Positions 1 to 9,232 of a stretch of 64,000 nucleotides of DNA are shown piece after piece. The DNA is from Patescibacteria group bacterium (GTDB taxonomy: Bacteria; Patescibacteriota; Microgenomatia; UBA1406; GWC2-37-13), in the NCBI GenBank assembly GCA_025057905.1, contig JANWUX010000002.1, positions 1-64,000 on the forward strand. Direction: 5' to 3'. A model generated the notes under the pieces. It made no database searches, was not told the DNA's origin, and saw only the letters and a list, made by a program, of their open reading frames with translations. A program made the position numbers and the translations under genes. Within the stretch, counting starts at the first letter, position 1. Every line of letters begins with the position of its first letter.

Positions 1-245
1 AAAAGTCCAAGTCACCACATAGGCATACCTTCCTGAAACAGCGATTGATAATCCATTATCCTCCCCACTACTTAACGTCACTCCCCCCACTCGAGTAGGA
101 GAGGCAGGATTTGAGACATCAACAACAACCACTCTTGCTGGAGAAGTCCAAGTCACCACATAGGCATACCTTCCTGAAACAGCGATTGAGTATACATTAT
201 CCTCCCCACTACTTAACGTCACTGCCCCAACTCTTTGAATAGGAG
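1..245 (-). repeat. Tandem 141-bp (47-codon) coding repeat
   Basis: The same sequence begins at 4 and again at 145, a period of 141 bp that keeps frame. Each copy encodes a unit with GRYAYVVTWT and a following VDVSNPASP-type segment, resembling LVIVD repeats. The two copies are almost identical at DNA level over roughly 90 bp. The array continues beyond the left edge, so the copy number is unknown. Confidence 0.85.
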
Positions 246-2259
246 AAGAAGAGGAGATTAAGTTTCTAACATTGCCTACAATATCTAATCTTTCTTGAGG
301 ATTATTTGTCCCGATGCCAACATCTCCATTATTTCTTAGTGTTAAAAGATGAGTTCCTGAGTTAAAATTTCCTGAGTAAAGTCTTAATCCTCTTGTTCCT
401 CCTTCATCATTAACAGCCCAGTAAAAGTTATTTGAAGCAGTTGAATTAGTTCCCATTGATAAAACAACGTTGGTACTACCCCCAAGGTGAAGATCACCAC
501 CATCGCCAAGAGGGGAACTGGTGCCGATGCCAACATTTCCACTGTCTTGAGCAAGAATCGCTCCGGCAGTGATTCTTAGAGAATATCCACCAAAGTTGGT
601 TGTTCCAGCTGGATCAAGGCCATAATTTACATTACTTTGATCGGTTATAAAATCAACTCTAGCTTCTCCAGCAACATGAAGCCTGGCTTGAGGTGTATTT
701 GTTCCAATCCCAAGCCGGTTATTAGTATTATCCCAAAACAAGTTAGCATTATTTTGCGACAAAGTTCCTCCAGTACCAGCAAAGATAACTGAACCGGGAG
801 TAAATGAAGGTAGAGTCAAGGTATTGGTATTGACAGTATTGCCAAAGATATTATTCCACCTTAAAGAAGAAGAACCAAGATCAAAGGTATTGTTAGTATT
901 TGGTCCAACATTGCCATCGATCTGAAGACGGAAAGAGGAGGGATTATTAGTACCAATACCAATGTTGCCATTATTGGTAATGATCATACGATTGAAACTA
1001 TCGCTTTCACCACCAGTTCTAAACTTTAACACACCAGATTGGGATGCCTGAAAAGTGATATCTCCGCTTCCAGCTGATTGGATAATCATTCCTCTGGCGC
1101 TTGACAACACAAAATCAGCTGAAGTAAAGGTCGATCTGACACCAGGAGTCAGGGCGGCAATTATCAGATTACCGTCTTGATTGATATAGGGAATGGTTGA
1201 AGTGTTTATCCCAGGCGGAAGCCCCTGTAAAGTTTCTGCATTAATAGCATAACCAACGTTAGCTATTTGTTGACGAGGAGTCATTTCCGGATCACTGGCG
1301 ACAGTGATTCCTAGATAAACATTCGGATTTTCTGTAAACACTGAGTTAGGAATCTCGTTACCACAGACCTGCTGAGGTGGAGTCGGTGAGTAGCCAACAC
1401 CGCCAATTAAAACATTAAAGATTCCGTCTTGATCTGGAGTGATCGAACAGGCACCAGCTGTATAAATAGCAGTTCCGCCATTTGGAACATTGTAAAGCCT
1501 AAAGGTTATATTAGTGGCGGTCGTGATAGGATTTCCAAGACTATCAGTTAATCTGCCTTGAAATGATAGAATTCTACCTCCCCGGACATTTGGCTGCAAA
1601 GGATAAGCAAGAGTTCTCTCTGATCGTCTAAATAACTGCTCATAAAATCTTATCGTTAAAGCTGAAAGAAGAATGACAATGATAATAAAACCAAGATATT
1701 TTTCAACCGGAAACTCAAAAAAGGATGACTGTCTTTGAGTAAGAGATGATAAGTCCTTTGAGTAGGTGAAGATTTTATTTTTAAATTTTGAGACGAGGTT
1801 ATTAAGCTTTGCTTCTATTTTTTTTGGAAGTGAATAATCTTTATCATAAATAGATTTGTTTTTTTCTTTCTCAATCCTTTTAAGAAAATCATTGAGATTG
1901 GCAATGTTAGGAACTTTCTTTGCTGGATTTTCTTTTAGAAGGTTTTGAGAGATACAAAAAGAACAGAATTTTCTAATCGCTGAAAGCCGCCGATTAATTG
2001 TCTTGTGGGGAATATTTCTTTTTGCTAGATAGAAGAGATAATCTTCAATAACTTTTTTATTAAGGAAAAGACTGAAATTTAAAAGAGTATCTTTATGGCT
2101 TTTTTTTTCCTTTTCAAGAACAAAAATATTAAGCCAGCCAAAAAAATGACGAATATCCGAGAGATAATTTTTTAAAGTGAGAGGAGAAAGATTTTCCGCA
2201 AGGAGAAAATTTTTAAATTGAGGCTCAAGATTATAAAAATTATACCTCGATTGATCCAT
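1..2259 (-). CDS. SAM-like integrase domain fused to membrane anchor and extracellular repeats (partial)
   Basis: The frame is open from the ATG at 2259 to the window edge (753 codons), so the C-terminus is missing. Residues about 10-115 match the SAM-like core-binding domain of phage integrase/Xer recombinases (LSPLTLKNYLSDIRHF; HKTINRRLSAIRKFC), but no catalytic recombinase domain follows. A linker leads to a single membrane helix near residues 185-205 (YLGFIIIVILLSALTIRFY). Then comes a CPR-type domain (ILSFQGRLTDSLGNPIT), at least four tail-fibre-like GIGTxxP motifs, and near the window edge repeats resembling LVIVD/beta-propeller repeats. I infer a surface protein with a cytoplasmic DNA- or protein-binding head. 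A plain XerC annotation would be wrong because the catalytic Arg/His/Tyr domain is absent. Confidence 0.8.
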   Translation of the reverse strand, partial: MDQSRYNFYNLEPQFKNFLLAENLSPLTLKNYLSDIRHFFGWLNIFVLEKEKKSHKDTLLNFSLFLNKKVIEDYLFYLAKRNIPHKTINRRLSAIRKFCSFCISQNLLKENPAKKVPNIANLNDFLKRIEKEKNKSIYDKDYSLPKKIEAKLNNLVSKFKNKIFTYSKDLSSLTQRQSSFFEFPVEKYLGFIIIVILLSALTIRFYEQLFRRSERTLAYPLQPNVRGGRILSFQGRLTDSLGNPITTATNITFRLYNVPNGGTAIYTAGACSITPDQDGIFNVLIGGVGYSPTPPQQVCGNEIPNSVFTENPNVYLGITVASDPEMTPRQQIANVGYAINAETLQGLPPGINTSTIPYINQDGNLIIAALTPGVRSTFTSADFVLSSARGMIIQSAGSGDITFQASQSGVLKFRTGGESDSFNRMIITNNGNIGIGTNNPSSFRLQIDGNVGPNTNNTFDLGSSSLRWNNIFGNTVNTNTLTLPSFTPGSVIFAGTGGTLSQNNANLFWDNTNNRLGIGTNTPQARLHVAGEARVDFITDQSNVNYGLDPAGTTNFGGYSLRITAGAILAQDSGNVGIGTSSPLGDGGDLHLGGSTNVVLSMGTNSTASNNFYWAVNDEGGTRGLRLYSGNFNSGTHLLTLRNNGDVGIGTNNPQERLDIVGNVRNLISSSSPIQRVGAVTLSSGEDNVYSIAVSGRYAYVVTWTSPARVVVVDVSNPASPTRVGGVTLSSGEDNGLSIAVSGRYAYVVTWTF

Positions 2260-2827
2260 GAAAACATCTTATTATAGGAAATATTTCAATGTCAAGAGGG
2301 AGTTTAGTTAGGATTTGATATATTTGAATAGGAGAAAAAAACTAAACCTATAGAAAAATTTAATTAAATTTAATATATTTCCCGATTACATTTTTTGGCT
2401 TTATAAATATATCTTAATTAATCAATAATCTTATAGTATTAAATTTTTTTTGATGATCATTTTGTTTCAATTTCAATTGTTTGTTTTAGAAAAAAAATTA
2501 AGTAAAGACCAAAAACTCCTTAATTTAACTCTTAGAGTGAACTTCAATATTTTTATTCTTTTTTCTTTGAATTACCATCTCCAAATTTTTTTCTGAAAAA
2601 TCTTTATTTCCGTTTGGTTTGATCTGAAATTAGAATTTTTTTTCAGAAATTATTTATCAAATATTTTTTTTGTCTGCTAAATTTTATTTTTTTTTATAAA
2701 GGATTTTTTTGATGACCTATTCCTAATCTTTTTTTTGAGGTTATCTTTTTTTTATGCGTATTCTTCTTAAAGAAAATTTGATTAGAAAATTTGATTTTCG
2801 ATTTTCATTTCTTTTATCATTTAATTA
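2260..2827. other. Intergenic, very T-rich
   Basis: About 570 bp between divergently transcribed genes. The plus strand is full of T-runs and I found no open frame with protein-like character and no tRNA. It should hold promoters for both flanking genes, but no box is clear enough to name. Confidence 0.5.
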
Positions 2828-3241
2828 ATGAAAAAAAAGCTCATTTTTCTTGTCTTTTTTTTAACTTTTTTGATCTTAATGGTCTTATTCATAGGGCTTT
2901 ATGAGGTGAGATTTTTAAATACTAAGGCGTCATTGAGAATTTCCTCTTTTTCTCAAGACAACTCCTATCTCTTTACCACTCCTATCCAGGCGAAAGCTGA
3001 CGGCAAAGAAAAAATCAGGTTGACGGTTTTTATTCTTGATGAAAGAGGCCTGGGGGTGATGGGTAAAAAAGTGAGAATTATGCCTCATCAAGCCATGTTT
3101 ATTGAAGAGATTCAGGGTCTAACGGATAATTTTGGTAAAAGCTATTTCGATATCAGCGCCACTCAGCCAGGCGAGTACTTTCTGAGGATCTTTGTTGACG
3201 AGGTTGAGTTGAAGCAAAAGGCTCGTTTGAGTTTCTACTGA
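2828..3241 (+). CDS. Membrane-anchored single Ig-like (Big_1-type) domain protein
   Basis: The 137-residue protein begins with MKKK and a strong hydrophobic helix (about 5-25) that serves as signal anchor. The rest resembles an invasin/Big_1 bacterial Ig-like fold: ADGKEKIRLTVFILDERG, GLTDNFGKSYFDISAT, PGEYFLRIFVDEV. This is the usual 'extra D added for linear protein' pattern of a sandwich domain. It probably sits on the outer face of the membrane. It ends immediately before the convergent neighbour at 3242. The family call rests on pattern only; the function is unknown. Confidence 0.6.
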   Translation: MKKKLIFLVFFLTFLILMVLFIGLYEVRFLNTKASLRISSFSQDNSYLFTTPIQAKADGKEKIRLTVFILDERGLGVMGKKVRIMPHQAMFIEEIQGLTDNFGKSYFDISATQPGEYFLRIFVDEVELKQKARLSFY

Positions 3242-4192
3242 CTAAGTTTCTCTTCTTAGAGCGGGTAGGTTTCTTTGATACAAAACAATTGATCTTTCTT
3301 TGTAAATTACCAGAGAAGTCTGACGATCAGTCAGATCATGAAATATTTTTATGAAATAAAGAATAAGAAGGATTGACTCAATCAAGACTAAAAACTCGAT
3401 AATCCTAAGTTTGATAATCTCCCAGAAAAATTTTAAAAACTTGACAATCACCACCCAGACTGGCTCAATTCTTAAGCTAAGAACAATACTATTTGGCGAG
3501 TGTCTTTCCTGATAGATAACTTGGGTAAAAACCCGATAAGTTTCTGATATTGATGAAGGTAAAGTGACAGAAAAATTCCCTTTCTCATCAGAAACGATCG
3601 TAATTCTAGGTAGAGAGAAAGCCGTGATGTCCTTTATAAGATTAAGATTTAATTTTCTTGAAAAAAATGAGGATAATTTTTCGTCAGTAAAAAAAGAGAG
3701 ATTAATTTCGGAATTAGGAACGGTCTGTCCGGTAAGAATAACTTTGTCGCCGATGAAATAGTTTTTTTTATCGAAAGAGATAGTTGGCGGAAGAATCACT
3801 GGCCCGATCGTAACATTGTATTGGGTAGGAAAGGAAGGAAGGCAAACTGGGGCGCTAATCCGACCAAATTGATCTTTAGCGCTGAGACATGCTTCTCGAG
3901 GAGAGAGGGGAGAAAAGCGGTTTTTGAACTCAAAATAGCCTTTTTCGTCAGCAACAGTTTTGTCAGCGATCCCTTGGCCTAAAAAGCTCACCTCAGCAAA
4001 AGGAGAAGTGTAGCCAAAAAGATTAAAAAAAAAATCGCCAATGAAGGCTGAGTTAGTGACACCAAAGTTTTGCTGGTAAATGCCGGCAACTTTATCAGCT
4101 TCAGTCTCCAGTGACAAGTAAAGAAAAATAATTTGAAAAGGGAGGAGAAAAACCAGAAGTAAAACTCCCCAAGCAGCTAATTTTTTTATCAT
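3242..4192 (-). CDS. Membrane protein with extracellular beta-sandwich domains
   Basis: The 316-residue protein has an N-terminal helix (about 5-27), an extracellular part, and a second long hydrophobic stretch around 245-285 with a short cytoplasmic tail. The middle carries segments typical of carboxypeptidase-regulatory-like and Ig-like domains (TVADEKGYFEFKNRF; GDKVILTGQTVPNSEINLSF; SDEKGNFSVTLPSSI). It is the last gene of a three-gene minus-strand run (6742 to 3242, gaps 10 and 26 bp), so it likely works with the DUF916-like and secreted proteins upstream. No enzyme motif is visible. Confidence 0.6.
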   Translation of the reverse strand: MIKKLAAWGVLLLVFLLPFQIIFLYLSLETEADKVAGIYQQNFGVTNSAFIGDFFFNLFGYTSPFAEVSFLGQGIADKTVADEKGYFEFKNRFSPLSPREACLSAKDQFGRISAPVCLPSFPTQYNVTIGPVILPPTISFDKKNYFIGDKVILTGQTVPNSEINLSFFTDEKLSSFFSRKLNLNLIKDITAFSLPRITIVSDEKGNFSVTLPSSISETYRVFTQVIYQERHSPNSIVLSLRIEPVWVVIVKFLKFFWEIIKLRIIEFLVLIESILLILYFIKIFHDLTDRQTSLVIYKERSIVLYQRNLPALRRET

Positions 4193-4218
4193 CAGGAAGT
4201 TTTAAATAGCTTTTTTCC

Positions 4219-5244
4219 TTACTCGTTTCTTTTTCTTAGCTCTCTTTTGAGTCTTTCTATCTCTTCTTTTTCTTTTCTTAGCTCTTCTTCTAGAGTCAAA
4301 TTCTTTCTAATGAGATTTTTATAAAAGTTATGAACAAAGATAGTTATGATTGTTAAGGTGAGTAAGATTAAGAGAGCAATTCGCCAAGGAAAGATCCAGA
4401 CTTCTGTTGACGATTCAAGGGTTTTGCCGCCGGTGCCGTAGGAGGCGACCAAGTTAAGCCGGTATTTGCCAATCATCCACTTTTGACCTAACTCATATTC
4501 ATAGTTTCTTATCATATCAGGAAAAATATTCTCTTCTTTTAGTCTTGCACTGCCAATCTCTCGATTAAATAAGTCTTTTAAAGTGATAATCCCTTTTGGC
4601 GCAACATGATAGTTGCTTCGATTGAGAATTTGAGTTTCGACTTTTATTGGACCATACTCTTGAAATCTTGGGGCAAAAAAGCGAGAAACCATGGCCTGCT
4701 CAAATATTGGTCCTTTAACTTTGATGTAAATTAACGAGGCGATTCTTGAAGAGGTGCCGGAGCCGACTTCGCTATTTTGCGTTTGATTAGGCTGAAAACG
4801 TGGTTGGTATTCAAAAAAAATGGCGACATATCTGCCACCAGGTCGAGCGGAAAGAGGTACGTTTAGCTCGGCTTGGAGACTGACTTTGTTGTTTTTTGGC
4901 AATGTTGCCCGATCGTACATCAATTTAAACCAGGAAGCAGCCGCAAATCTAGGATTGGCTTCTTCTGTTCGTTCAATCAGTCTTGGAGTTCCTTGGCTAT
5001 CCTCAATGACAAAATCAACTACTCTGAAAAAACCAGAGATCGGTTCGTTTGATTGATTAAAAAAATTGACATTTAGATACTTCTTTTCTCCAGGACTGAC
5101 CTCAATTTCTTGGCGAGATGGGATAACTACCAGTGGTAACTCCGACTGTCCTTTTATTTCTTTGACAAAGATAAAAAGAATAAGTATGAATATAAATATT
5201 GTAGAGGATAAAACTAACTTTGTTCTTGTTTGGTTTTCTATCAT
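4219..5244 (-). CDS. DUF916-like membrane-anchored surface protein
   Basis: The 341-residue protein has an N-terminal signal helix (about 9-27), then an extracellular region beginning IPSRQEIEVSPGEKKYLNV, a start typical of DUF916/WxL-associated proteins. It contains ARPGGRYVAIFFEY and RIASLIYIKVKGPI, a second sandwich, a membrane helix near 288-312 and a highly charged cytoplasmic coiled-coil tail (LEEELRKEKEEIERLKREL). In Firmicutes, DUF916 proteins are encoded beside WxL surface proteins. Here the partner would be the secreted protein ending 10 bp upstream. A paralogous arrangement occurs at 9962-11703. Confidence 0.6.
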   Translation of the reverse strand: MIENQTRTKLVLSSTIFIFILILFIFVKEIKGQSELPLVVIPSRQEIEVSPGEKKYLNVNFFNQSNEPISGFFRVVDFVIEDSQGTPRLIERTEEANPRFAAASWFKLMYDRATLPKNNKVSLQAELNVPLSARPGGRYVAIFFEYQPRFQPNQTQNSEVGSGTSSRIASLIYIKVKGPIFEQAMVSRFFAPRFQEYGPIKVETQILNRSNYHVAPKGIITLKDLFNREIGSARLKEENIFPDMIRNYEYELGQKWMIGKYRLNLVASYGTGGKTLESSTEVWIFPWRIALLILLTLTIITIFVHNFYKNLIRKNLTLEEELRKEKEEIERLKRELRKRNE

Positions 5245-5254
5245 TTTTCAGTGC

Positions 5255-6742
5255 TTAAAATTTAGCCGAAGCGGTGTATTTAATGACATTGAAGTAATAA
5301 CCCGCAGGCTGAGTTGCTGAGACGTTAAGTCGATAACAAACATACACCTGAGCCGAGGCAACTGGTCCGTTAGCTGACATGATTATCTCTTTAGGTTCAT
5401 TTGCTTCTTGATCGGGAAATTGTTTTGTTGAGAAAGTTCTGCCTGATTCATTGAAGACGAATGAAGCGTTTGTTCCTGAAATATTGGCTAAGGAAAAACC
5501 TAAACCATATTTAGAGGTATTTGTCCATTCATCGGAGGTAGTGGTGCAGTTAGTATTGCAAGTGGTATCTTGAATACACTGATTAGCTTCGCCTGCATTT
5601 GCCCCAGTGCAGGTGATGCCGTTTCTTCCCATTTGATCATTCTCTTCGACGGTGACAGTGTATCCCGAACTAGCATTAGTTGAGACGGTTACCGTCTGAG
5701 CCGCTTCTTGAAAAGCACCAAAATTTGTTATTAAGCCCCAAGGGACGGAGGTGGCAGTAGTGGTCACGTCAGTTGTTTGACCGCAGGCAGTAGTGTTAGT
5801 GTTTACTCCAGCAACAGTGAGTGTTAAGGTTTCTTCGACAGTAGCCGATACTAAAACACCCTCGATAACTGCCACTTTTATATCGGCCTGATCAATGATA
5901 TTATCCGATCCATCTCGTGTTTGGACGTTGATTGTGTAGATATCAGCAACACCTTGGGTATGGCCAGTGAGAATTGGAGCTGGGTTTATTAGTTTTTTGT
6001 TATTGTCCCCGATGGTTATGGTAATTGTTGAAGACGGTCCACAGCTGTTAGTCGTTCGATCAATCCTTATGGTGTGATCAGTGGTTGCGGTTCCTGGGGT
6101 GACAGCGGCGATGGTCCAGTTATTGGCGCAGCCAGTGGAAGAGATGCTAACATTTGATGCGGCCAATCCGTTTAGATCAAAACCATTGGAAGCAATTGAA
6201 TTGTTAGTATCTGGAAAACCATCATTAGTTTTTCCAGCAATATTCACGGCTGGAATTGTAATAAGAATGTCACCATTAGCAGGAATCGCATTGACGGTGG
6301 TAAAAGTTAAAGTATGAGTGGCTGACTGAGAGGCGATGATAAGATCATTAGAACCTAAGGGATTAGTGCCTAAAGGAGGAGAGAAATTGAAGGTGGTTGA
6401 GTTAATAATGTTGGCGACGGTGTAAGTCTTTTGCTCATAACAACCATCTAAATTAGGTCCAGCAAAACAAACAACATCATTTGGAAAGAGATGGTTGGTG
6501 TTATTATCGGGATTGCCGGAAGAATCAATAGTTACCACAGAAGAGTTTGCCGCTCCAGTGTCAACACCGGCCCGATATGACAATCTTGAGTTTGAGAGGG
6601 TAATGGAAGCATTGAGCAAAGTAGCTGAGTCTATCCTTGACCATTTTAATGGTAGCGTGAACAAGTAATGATAAAAAAGAATGGTAAAGATTATTAAAAA
6701 AGAAATAAGCTTTCTCAATTTCCTTTCTCTTACATATACCAT
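5255..6742 (-). CDS. Secreted surface protein, partner of DUF916-like protein
   Basis: I chose the start at 6742 (MVYVRERKLRK, basic, then a hydrophobic helix); an ATG seven codons upstream is possible. After the signal anchor the roughly 495-residue protein is Thr/Asn/Ser-rich with many short beta strands and several Cys. Its last 190 residues share their layout with the protein at 10957-11703: a Cys-containing loop, W(T/S)(N/S)TS-YG-G(F/Y), an F-P-D motif, and a final PAG-Y-(F/T) strand ending in aromatic Phe. It may be an S-layer-like or WxL-like subunit. It begins a three-gene run with DUF916-like and membrane proteins. Confidence 0.6.
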   Translation of the reverse strand: MVYVRERKLRKLISFLIIFTILFYHYLFTLPLKWSRIDSATLLNASITLSNSRLSYRAGVDTGAANSSVVTIDSSGNPDNNTNHLFPNDVVCFAGPNLDGCYEQKTYTVANIINSTTFNFSPPLGTNPLGSNDLIIASQSATHTLTFTTVNAIPANGDILITIPAVNIAGKTNDGFPDTNNSIASNGFDLNGLAASNVSISSTGCANNWTIAAVTPGTATTDHTIRIDRTTNSCGPSSTITITIGDNNKKLINPAPILTGHTQGVADIYTINVQTRDGSDNIIDQADIKVAVIEGVLVSATVEETLTLTVAGVNTNTTACGQTTDVTTTATSVPWGLITNFGAFQEAAQTVTVSTNASSGYTVTVEENDQMGRNGITCTGANAGEANQCIQDTTCNTNCTTTSDEWTNTSKYGLGFSLANISGTNASFVFNESGRTFSTKQFPDQEANEPKEIIMSANGPVASAQVYVCYRLNVSATQPAGYYFNVIKYTASAKF

Positions 6743-6854
6743 AAATACATAAAATGCATACAATAAAAATATGAATCATTTCTAAAAAAAAGTCAAGTAA
6801 TCCTTTTAGAAAACTCTCTTGACATTTGATTTCAGATTTGCTAATTTTGTCTCA

Positions 6855-7592
6855 ATGGTAAAAGAGACACGAACGAAAATTCTTCTGATTAATTTTTTAA
6901 TTTCAGACGTTGATTTTGATTGGGTAAACTTTGATTATCGAATCGAAAAAATTTTTGATTTATCAATTAATCAAAAAACTAAGGGAATAATCGCTGGTCT
7001 GATTAAAGAAGGTCTTATCGAAAAAAAACCGGACGATGAAAGCCGTTATCGGTTAACAGAAAAAGGCTTCAAAGAATTGTGTTTTGAATTTCCTTTTTTT
7101 AGATTTATGAAAGAAACTTGGGATGGCCGCTGGCGAGTGATTTCTTATGAGATACCCGAGTCAAAAAGAGAAATTCGTGATCGACTAAGACGGGAGATGC
7201 AAGGTTGGGGTCTTGGTCCTTGGCATCGATCTTTTTGGCTAACTCCTCATCCAGTAATTGAAAAACTTAGAGATTTAGTTTCACAAAAAGAAGAAGAAAA
7301 GTATGTTCAGGCTTTTGAGGCCGATCATGCTTTTGGTAATCGAGATATTTTGATTGAGAAAGTTTGGAAAAAAGCTGAGCTTGATCAAAAATATCGTCAA
7401 TTATTCCGAAAATGGCACGATGTCCTCTCGGCTGAAGGAGACAAAATAGAAAAATTTAAAAGCATAATCGAAAGTTATCTTCTTCTTCTTAGAGAGGATC
7501 CAGGACTACCAAAAGAACTGATTGGCGAGTCATGGATTGGATTTGAGGGTTGGAATATATTTAAAGAGATAAAAGGTATTCTTCTTGGCTAG
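6855..7592 (+). CDS. PaaX-like transcriptional regulator
   Basis: I chose the ATG at 6855 (MVKETRTKILLINFL); another ATG lies 12 codons upstream. The N-terminal third is a winged helix (IIAGLIKEGLIEKKPDDESRYRLTEKG). The central part carries the PaaX signature (WRVISYEIPESKREIRDRLR, then GWGLGPWHRSFWLTP), a ferredoxin-like region related to Cas2. PaaX proteins bind DNA and, in well-studied bacteria, repress phenylacetate genes. No such pathway is visible here, so the target is unknown. The stop overlaps the tail of the convergent comEC remnant by 3 bp. Confidence 0.75.
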   Translation: MVKETRTKILLINFLISDVDFDWVNFDYRIEKIFDLSINQKTKGIIAGLIKEGLIEKKPDDESRYRLTEKGFKELCFEFPFFRFMKETWDGRWRVISYEIPESKREIRDRLRREMQGWGLGPWHRSFWLTPHPVIEKLRDLVSQKEEEKYVQAFEADHAFGNRDILIEKVWKKAELDQKYRQLFRKWHDVLSAEGDKIEKFKSIIESYLLLLREDPGLPKELIGESWIGFEGWNIFKEIKGILLG

Positions 7593-9232
7593 TTTAGGGA
7601 AAAAGCAATTTCACCATCAAGATCAGTTCTTATAATTTTCACCTTCAAGGCTTGAAGAAGATCAATAATCTCTTGGCTTGGGTGGTCATAGGGATTTTTT
7701 TACCGACACTTATCACTGCAATCTCTGGTTTGATAACTGAAAGTTGAGTTTTAGTGATTGAATTCTTTGAGCCATGATAAGGTATTTTAATGACTTTTAT
7801 TCTCCCTCTTCTTAAATCAGGATCGTTGATTATTTTGTTAATAATTTTAGAATTGGTATCGCCGGTGAAAAGAGCGCGAAAATTCTTGTCCTGGAAAATA
7901 AATATTTATGAATACTCGTTTTCGCTGGTGGAAAAAAATTTTCTTTTGGCTAAAGAATGAGAAAATAAATCTCGTCGGTGATTTTTACTTTTTGTTTTTT
8001 GTAAGAATAGGCAATTAAAACCTTCTTTTCTTTTAGATTTTTTTAATAGTTGTCAAAATTATGTTTGTGAAATTGAGTCTTTACGGTAATGAATTTTGAA
8101 ATTTTAAAACGTTCGTTAATAAAATAAAAACCTTGATAGCGATCTTTGTTTGGATGAGACAAAAAAATCAGTTAGATTTGTTTGTCCCAGAAAGGCATAT
8201 GTCGGCCAAGACAGGAAAGCACTCTCCTGTCTGGTTCAGCATCAATTAAGACATTAACTTTGTTTCTGACTCTGATATAGGTAGCATCTCCTTGACCAAC
8301 ATCGCAAAAGACAATCTTTGTTCTATTGTCCAGATTGAATAGAAGAAAGTAACCAAAGAAAGAAACGACTGAGAATGCTAATCCAAAAATGACCTTCTTC
8401 TTCGTGAGTTGAAAATCAATCATTAATTAAATTTGAAAAAAGCGCCAGGAAGAGCTGATAATTTGTCGATAATTAAAACTATGTAGCTTAAGATTAGATA
8501 AGACAACCATGCGAAGGGAAGGCCAAGAAAATAATTTATCTTTCCCAGAAAAATCATCAGAAATCCAAAAATCATCAATGGCGGAATCAAAAAAGCGACC
8601 AAAAGGTTTGACAAGGGAGAGATTAGAGAAACTTCTCTAAAATAGAAAAAAATTATCGGACACGTAAAAAGCTGAGCGACAAGTGAAGTTCTGAATTCTG
8701 ATTTCAATTGTCTTAGAATCATCAAAATTCTATTTTTTGTTTTCTTTACTTTTGAGGTTCCAAAAAGAATTATCTATAAGATAGCAGCTTAAGAGAGTTG
8801 AAAAGAGATTGATCTAAACCACTTTGGATAGAGAAGAAGACTAAAGACAAAAGACAACAAAAAGGCATATAGAGGGTAACTTTTTCTGCCAGTTTGAATT
8901 GAAACGAGCGTTAAAATTTCTATAAAACCTGCTCTTAGTATTGGGGCTTTAATACCTACAAAAAAGATAAAAATAATAATTACTAGAATCGTTATCAGTA
9001 TTGATAATTGTTTGCTAAAAAACCGAGTCGATGAAGCAACGAAAGAAGAAAGAATGGTGATGTTTGTTCCTGAAAGAACCACCAAATGAAGAAGGACAGC
9101 AATTTTTAGTTTTTCATGAAGTTCGCGAGTTGTTTTCAAGTTTATTCCAAATAGTATTCCGTTCATCAGCGATAAGTGAGGCTCGGGTGGGTAGTTATTA
9201 ACTACGTTCGTAAATACCTCAGTCGAGATCAC
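7589..9232 (-). pseudogene. comEC: comEC remnant (DNA-uptake channel), multiply disrupted
   Basis: Reading the minus strand from a GTG at 9232 gives the ComEC competence membrane domain (LLHLVVLSGTNITIL), continued in another frame at 8725-8423 (SEFRTSLVAQLFTCPIIFFY). In a third frame, 8423-8172, the start of the metallo-beta-lactamase domain appears (VFCDVGQGDATYIR). An in-frame TAA at 8172-8174 interrupts it just before LIFLSHPNKDRYQG, where the usual D-x-D-H-type metal site is eroded. The C-terminal end (IKVIKIPYHGSKNS ... DGEIAFSLN) is found in further frames down to a TAG at 7589. At least four disruptions make a functional product implausible. It overlaps comEA, as in a normal comEA-comEC operon. 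Confidence 0.85.

Noticed and set aside
1-2259. Calling the left-edge gene an active tyrosine recombinase
   Set aside because: Only the core-binding domain is present; no catalytic Arg/His/Tyr region follows and a membrane helix takes its place.
2260-2827. Possible structured RNA in the T-rich spacer
   Set aside because: Only T-runs without long complementary arms; no known RNA motif seen.
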